DNA of 64,000 nt, taken from the NCBI GenBank assembly GCA_019635535.1, contig JAHBZH010000001.1, positions 1,578,995-1,642,994 of the forward strand. The letters are read 5' to 3'. Below, one piece after another: positions 61,080 to 64,000 of this stretch. The number at the start of each line of letters is the position of its first letter. Position 1 is the first letter of the stretch. Origin of the DNA: Sphingomonas sp. (GTDB lineage Bacteria > Pseudomonadota > Alphaproteobacteria > Sphingomonadales > Sphingomonadaceae). The translations under genes and the position numbers were made by a program. The notes under the pieces were generated by a model. It did no database searches, was not told the origin of the DNA, and was given only the letters and a program-made list of their open reading frames with translations.

Positions 61080-61844
61080 TCAGCGCAGGGCCGTCCAGAT
61101 GCCGTAGCCGCTGGTGATGACGAGCACGATCGCGACCATGAAAAGCAGCGGCCGCGCCGGCACTTTCTTGGCGACATAGCCGCCGAGCGGGGCGGCGAGC
61201 ATGCCGCCGATCAGCAGACCGACCATCGCCATGGTGAAGGCTTCCCAGCCCAATGCGACGAAGAAGGTCGCCGAGATGGTGGCGGAGATGAAGAATTCGG
61301 CGGTGTTGACGGTGCCGATCACCTTACGGGGATGCGCGCCCTGGGCGAGCAGGTTGGAGGTCACGACCGGCCCCCAGCCGCCGCCGCCCGCCGCGTCGAG
61401 GAAGCCGCCCGCAAGCCCGAGCGGCTCGACGATGCGCGGCTTCTTCTCGCGGTGGGCGTGGCGCAAAGCGCGCCACAGCAGATAGAACCCGACCCCGGCG
61501 AGATAGGCCAGCACGAACGGCCGCGCCTGTTCGGCCGGCACGCTGGCGAGCACATAGGCGCCCAATATGCCGCCGATCACGCCGGGAATGACGATCCGGC
61601 GGAACAGACGCCAGTTCACATTCTTGTGCAGCGTGTGGCTGATGCCGGAAGCGCCGGTGGTGAAGACCTCGACGGCATGGACGCTCGCCGAGGCTGCCGC
61701 TGGCGGCACGCCGAGGCTGATCAGCAAAGTCGAGGAGATCACGCCGAAGGCCATGCCGAGCGCGCCATCGACGAGCTGCGCAGCGAATCCGACCAGGACG
61801 AAAGGCAGGACGCCGGCCAGGGTGGCGGCGGAAAGATCTAACAC
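61080..61844 (-). CDS. TauE/SafE family sulfite or organic-acid exporter
   Basis: A 254-aa protein with about eight membrane helices and the family pattern in two halves: FVLVGFAAQLVDGALGMAFG, and GGFLDAAGGGGWGPVVTSNL. The first-half GALGMAFG and second-half GGGGWGP motifs form the transport path. Members export sulfite, sulfoacetate or related anions. Start GTG at 61844, with GGGAG upstream. Its stop is 6 nt from addB. Confidence 0.93.
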   Translation of the reverse strand: MLDLSAATLAGVLPFVLVGFAAQLVDGALGMAFGVISSTLLISLGVPPAAASASVHAVEVFTTGASGISHTLHKNVNWRLFRRIVIPGVIGGILGAYVLASVPAEQARPFVLAYLAGVGFYLLWRALRHAHREKKPRIVEPLGLAGGFLDAAGGGGWGPVVTSNLLAQGAHPRKVIGTVNTAEFFISATISATFFVALGWEAFTMAMVGLLIGGMLAAPLGGYVAKKVPARPLLFMVAIVLVITSGYGIWTALR

Positions 61845-62004
61845 ATAGGGCTCCCGGTCGAACGACGGCTTGGCGCGACTCCGACATAATGCGTCGGGCA
61901 GAAGGTGCAAAATCCCCGCCCGATTGCACGCTTTCACCGCAGCCAGCACGAAATCTTAGGAAAACGTAAACCTTTCCCACCGGAAAATAACGCGCCCGCG
62001 CGGA

Positions 62005-63012
62005 TTGTTCCGACTCATCGCGGGCTTGTCGGGAGTGCGCGCCCTGTTGGATACGGTCTATTCGTTGTCCGGAGACGTGCCGCTCGTGGAAGTGTCCACG
62101 GACGGAGTGGATGAATCCGTCCTCCAGCCGGGCGCGGTCGTCATCGGCAGCATTCGCCAGGTCTGCCTGATCCGCAAGATCAGCGCGGGCGGCGCGGTGC
62201 TGCATGTCGATACGCCGGTCGAGGAAGGCCGCCGGATGGAGCTGGAGCTGGACACCGGCGAGCATCTTGACGGCACGGTGCTGTGGTGCCGCGGTCTCGA
62301 GCTTGGCCTGCGTTTCGACGCGCCGATCGATATCCTGCCGATCCTCGCCCGCGCTTTGGTCAGCCAGCCCGGGGAGCGGCGGCGGATGCCGCGCGTCGAG
62401 ATCGCCTGTCCGGCTCTGCTGGAAGGCGACGAACGCACCGAGCTGGTCACCACCCGCGACATCGCGCAGGGCGGCGCCAAGATCGACACTCCCCATCCGC
62501 TGGCCATCGACGAGAAGGTAACGTTGACGCCGGAAGGGCTGCGCCCGCTCGCTGGAACAGTGCGGTGGGTCAATGGTTGCACGGCTGGCATCGTCTTCCA
62601 TCCGGAGCTGGCCTGGCAGGAAATGATTCCGTGGCTGCGCGCGCGCCGCCATGTGCCGCCCGCGGATTTTCATGCGCCGCCGCCAGAGCCTTCGGCCGAA
62701 CCCAATGCTGCGCTGCCCCGGTCCGAAGAAAGCCTGCAGATCAACCTGCCGGCGCGCGTGCGTGAGGGCACGCGGCGCTGGGCGATCGACGTGACCACGC
62801 TGACCTCACGGACGGTCGAATTCGATTCGTTCGTGCCGCTGCGGCACGGCACCTTGCTGTGGATCGTGCTGCCCGGCCTGGAAGGCTGGCCCGCCCGCAT
62901 CGTCGGGATCGACGGCTATCGCTTCACCTGCGAGTTCACCCAGCCGCTTCATCCGGCGGTCCTCGAGCGCATCCTGGCGGTCGCGTCCATGGAAACGCGC
63001 GCGCGCGCCTGA
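62005..63012 (+). CDS. Multi-PilZ domain protein
   Basis: A protein of about 335 aa with two or three PilZ-like beta-barrel domains. The central one (about residues 120-205) has RRMPR at the c-di-GMP RxxxR site and DIAQGG at the DxSxxG site (Ala for Ser). The first (residues 30-110) has KISAGG but lacks the Arg pair. A third (from residue 245) is more diverged. It probably binds c-di-GMP and affects motility or envelope functions. Start uncertain: TTG at 62005 or GTG at 62035. Confidence 0.8.
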   Translation: MFRLIAGLSGVRALLDTVYSLSGDVPLVEVSTDGVDESVLQPGAVVIGSIRQVCLIRKISAGGAVLHVDTPVEEGRRMELELDTGEHLDGTVLWCRGLELGLRFDAPIDILPILARALVSQPGERRRMPRVEIACPALLEGDERTELVTTRDIAQGGAKIDTPHPLAIDEKVTLTPEGLRPLAGTVRWVNGCTAGIVFHPELAWQEMIPWLRARRHVPPADFHAPPPEPSAEPNAALPRSEESLQINLPARVREGTRRWAIDVTTLTSRTVEFDSFVPLRHGTLLWIVLPGLEGWPARIVGIDGYRFTCEFTQPLHPAVLERILAVASMETRARA

Positions 63013-63013
63013 C

Positions 63014-63667
63014 ATGGCGCCTCGCGCTGGCCTTGTTTTCCTCATTCTCGCCAGCCTGATCGCGTCGGCCTGCCAGACACCGGTTCCGGCACCGCCCGAC
63101 GCGGTCGCCGCGCCGCCGGAGGCTGACAATTGGCGGCGGGAGATTCGACCTGCGGATGCGGAACTGCTGGACCGGCTCTCAGATGCCTGGCGCGACGGGC
63201 TTGGCGAAGCGCGTGAACGGGGCTTCGGCCGTCAGATCGACGCGGAAGGCGCATTGCTCGTGGCCGGTGGCGGTTTGCCGCGCGCGGCGCTGCCGCCGGG
63301 CAGCTATCGCTGCCGATTGATTCGCCTTGGCGCGGGGGTGCGCCGCGCGGCCTTTACCGCCTATCCCGCCTATTTCTGCCATGTCGGGGCCGAGGATGCG
63401 CTGCTCGCCTTCACCAAGCAGACGGGATCGGAACGTCCCGCCGGCTATATCTGGGCGGACGGCGACATGCGCGGCGTCTTTCTGGGCGCGCTGGTTCAGG
63501 GCACCGAGACCGAGGTGCGCGCCTATGGCCAGGACACGGCGCGGGATCTTGTCGGCGTCGTCGAACGGGTGGGACCGTTCCGCTACCGCCTCATCATGCC
63601 CTGGCCGCGCAACGGTGCAAAGGCCGACGTGCTCGAGCTGGTGCCGGTCGTGGCGGACACGCCCTAA
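63014..63667 (+). CDS. DUF4893 lipoprotein
   Basis: A 217-aa protein with a lipoprotein signal (LIASACQTP, lipobox ending in Cys at about residue 20) and a DUF4893-type body with WRREIRPADAELLDRL, PPGSYRCRLIRLG, and YFCHVG. Periplasmic side, function unknown. The start ATG is one base after the PilZ gene stop, and its end overlaps the next convergent gene by 4 nt. Confidence 0.87.
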   Translation: MAPRAGLVFLILASLIASACQTPVPAPPDAVAAPPEADNWRREIRPADAELLDRLSDAWRDGLGEARERGFGRQIDAEGALLVAGGGLPRAALPPGSYRCRLIRLGAGVRRAAFTAYPAYFCHVGAEDALLAFTKQTGSERPAGYIWADGDMRGVFLGALVQGTETEVRAYGQDTARDLVGVVERVGPFRYRLIMPWPRNGAKADVLELVPVVADTP

Positions 63668-63876
63668 TTCTTGCCGCCCCTGTCACCCTTGCGGGCGCGA
63701 TTGGCGTAGAGCAAAGCCGCGACCAGCGCCGCCGAGCCGACACCGATCGCCGCTCCGGTGACGATCTGGCGTGTGCGCTTCGTGCCCGCCGCCTTATCGG
63801 CCCGAGCCTTGGCGGCGGCCGCCTCCTCCAGGATGCTCGGAGTTTCGTCTTCTGGCTCGGTGGAATCGCTCGACAT
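63664..63876 (-). CDS. Small single-helix membrane protein
   Basis: A 70-aa protein with an acidic N-terminus (MSSDSTEPEDETPS), a coiled Ala/Lys-rich stretch, one membrane helix (IVTGAAIGVGSAALVAALLY) and a basic tail. AGGAACG is upstream. The chosen ATG is internal to a longer open frame. No family recognised. Confidence 0.7.
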   Translation of the reverse strand: MSSDSTEPEDETPSILEEAAAAKARADKAAGTKRTRQIVTGAAIGVGSAALVAALLYANRARKGDRGGKN

Positions 63877-64000
63877 CGTTCCTCGCTTCACTGGATCATC
63901 GAACCCGAACTCTAGCCCGGTCGATGCGCAAAAGGGAAGCGGGTGCCGGCGAAACATCGCCCAGCAAGGCCGAGCCGTGCTGGCAGAGACGGTCTAGCGG

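Noticed and set aside
63877..64000. Start or end of a further gene at the right edge
   Set aside because: No frame with a recognisable motif or ribosome-binding site is visible in the last 120 nt.

Overview
The window is GC-rich chromosomal DNA from an alphaproteobacterium, almost certainly a sphingomonad (order Sphingomonadales). The evidence is the gene families and their order: a DivL-type kinase with Tyr at the phospho-acceptor position next to tsaE, an amgK/murU pair and addB; DUF465, DUF1465, DUF1178 and DUF4893 proteins; a DksA without its zinc cysteines; a class II DAHP synthase; and sphingomonad-style intergenic inverted repeats. No phage, plasmid, IS element, CRISPR array or rRNA is visible. 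The only clear accessory-type insertion is a GxxExxY gene flanked by inverted repeats between fabD and fabG.

Layout. 1-4.6 kb: an envelope-stress (phage shock) locus. pspF is transcribed rightward from its own GTG start. A sigma-54 promoter with an upstream palindromic activator site drives pspA-pspB-pspC leftward, followed by five small PspB-like membrane proteins and a partial gene at the window edge. 4.6-6.7 kb: two tandem paralogous membrane proteins of unknown function. 6.7-15.2 kb: a leftward operon, mostly with 4-nt ATGA junctions, encoding chorismate mutase, class II DAHP synthase, EPSP synthase, an ACT-less prephenate-dehydratase-like protein, chorismate synthase, dehydroquinate synthase and shikimate dehydrogenase. 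It is preceded by a Phe-rich leader peptide (apparent Phe attenuation) and followed closely by homogentisate dioxygenase. 15.2-19.8 kb: tRNA-Cys, comF, grxC, a nitrilase-family gene, a DUF1178 gene, tRNA-Arg, folE and an MFS transporter. 20.0-21.4 kb: rpsF-rpsR-rplI. 21.6-28 kb: fabD, the GxxExxY insertion, fabG, a PAP2 protein, acpP, fabF and mltG.

28-36 kb: an NlpC/P60-fold protein without its catalytic Cys, a MarR regulator, an M17 aminopeptidase, rimO, a K+ channel with an RCK domain, surE and a very Ser-rich PEP-CTERM-like surface protein. 36.7-43.6 kb: dksA, two DUF465 proteins, a TPR protein, DUF1465, a hydrolase, an M2 peptidase lipoprotein, a SIMPL protein, a YbjN-like protein and a peroxiredoxin. 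43.7-45.7 kb: algH/yqgE, then an AhpD-like protein plus ECF41 sigma factor behind a promoter that matches the ECF41 consensus. 45.7-48.5 kb: ahcY behind a perfect 20-bp palindrome resembling a SahR operator, then an Asp/Asn hydroxylase-like gene. 48.7-51.8 kb: a large TonB-dependent receptor. 52-61 kb: divL, tsaE, amgK, murU, a DUF3592-like protein, a YdeI-family protein and addB, with no addA following. 61-64 kb: a TauE/SafE transporter, a multi-PilZ protein, a DUF4893 lipoprotein and a small membrane protein.

The two strongest candidates for under-described biology are (i) the extended psp operon, in which an A-B pair of PspB-like proteins looks tandemly duplicated and their C-terminal motif also ends PspC, and (ii) the nearly complete shikimate-to-phenylpyruvate operon under apparent Phe-leader control. 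Secondary points are the GxxExxY insertion and related solo repeats, the NlpC/P60 pseudoenzyme, and addB without addA.
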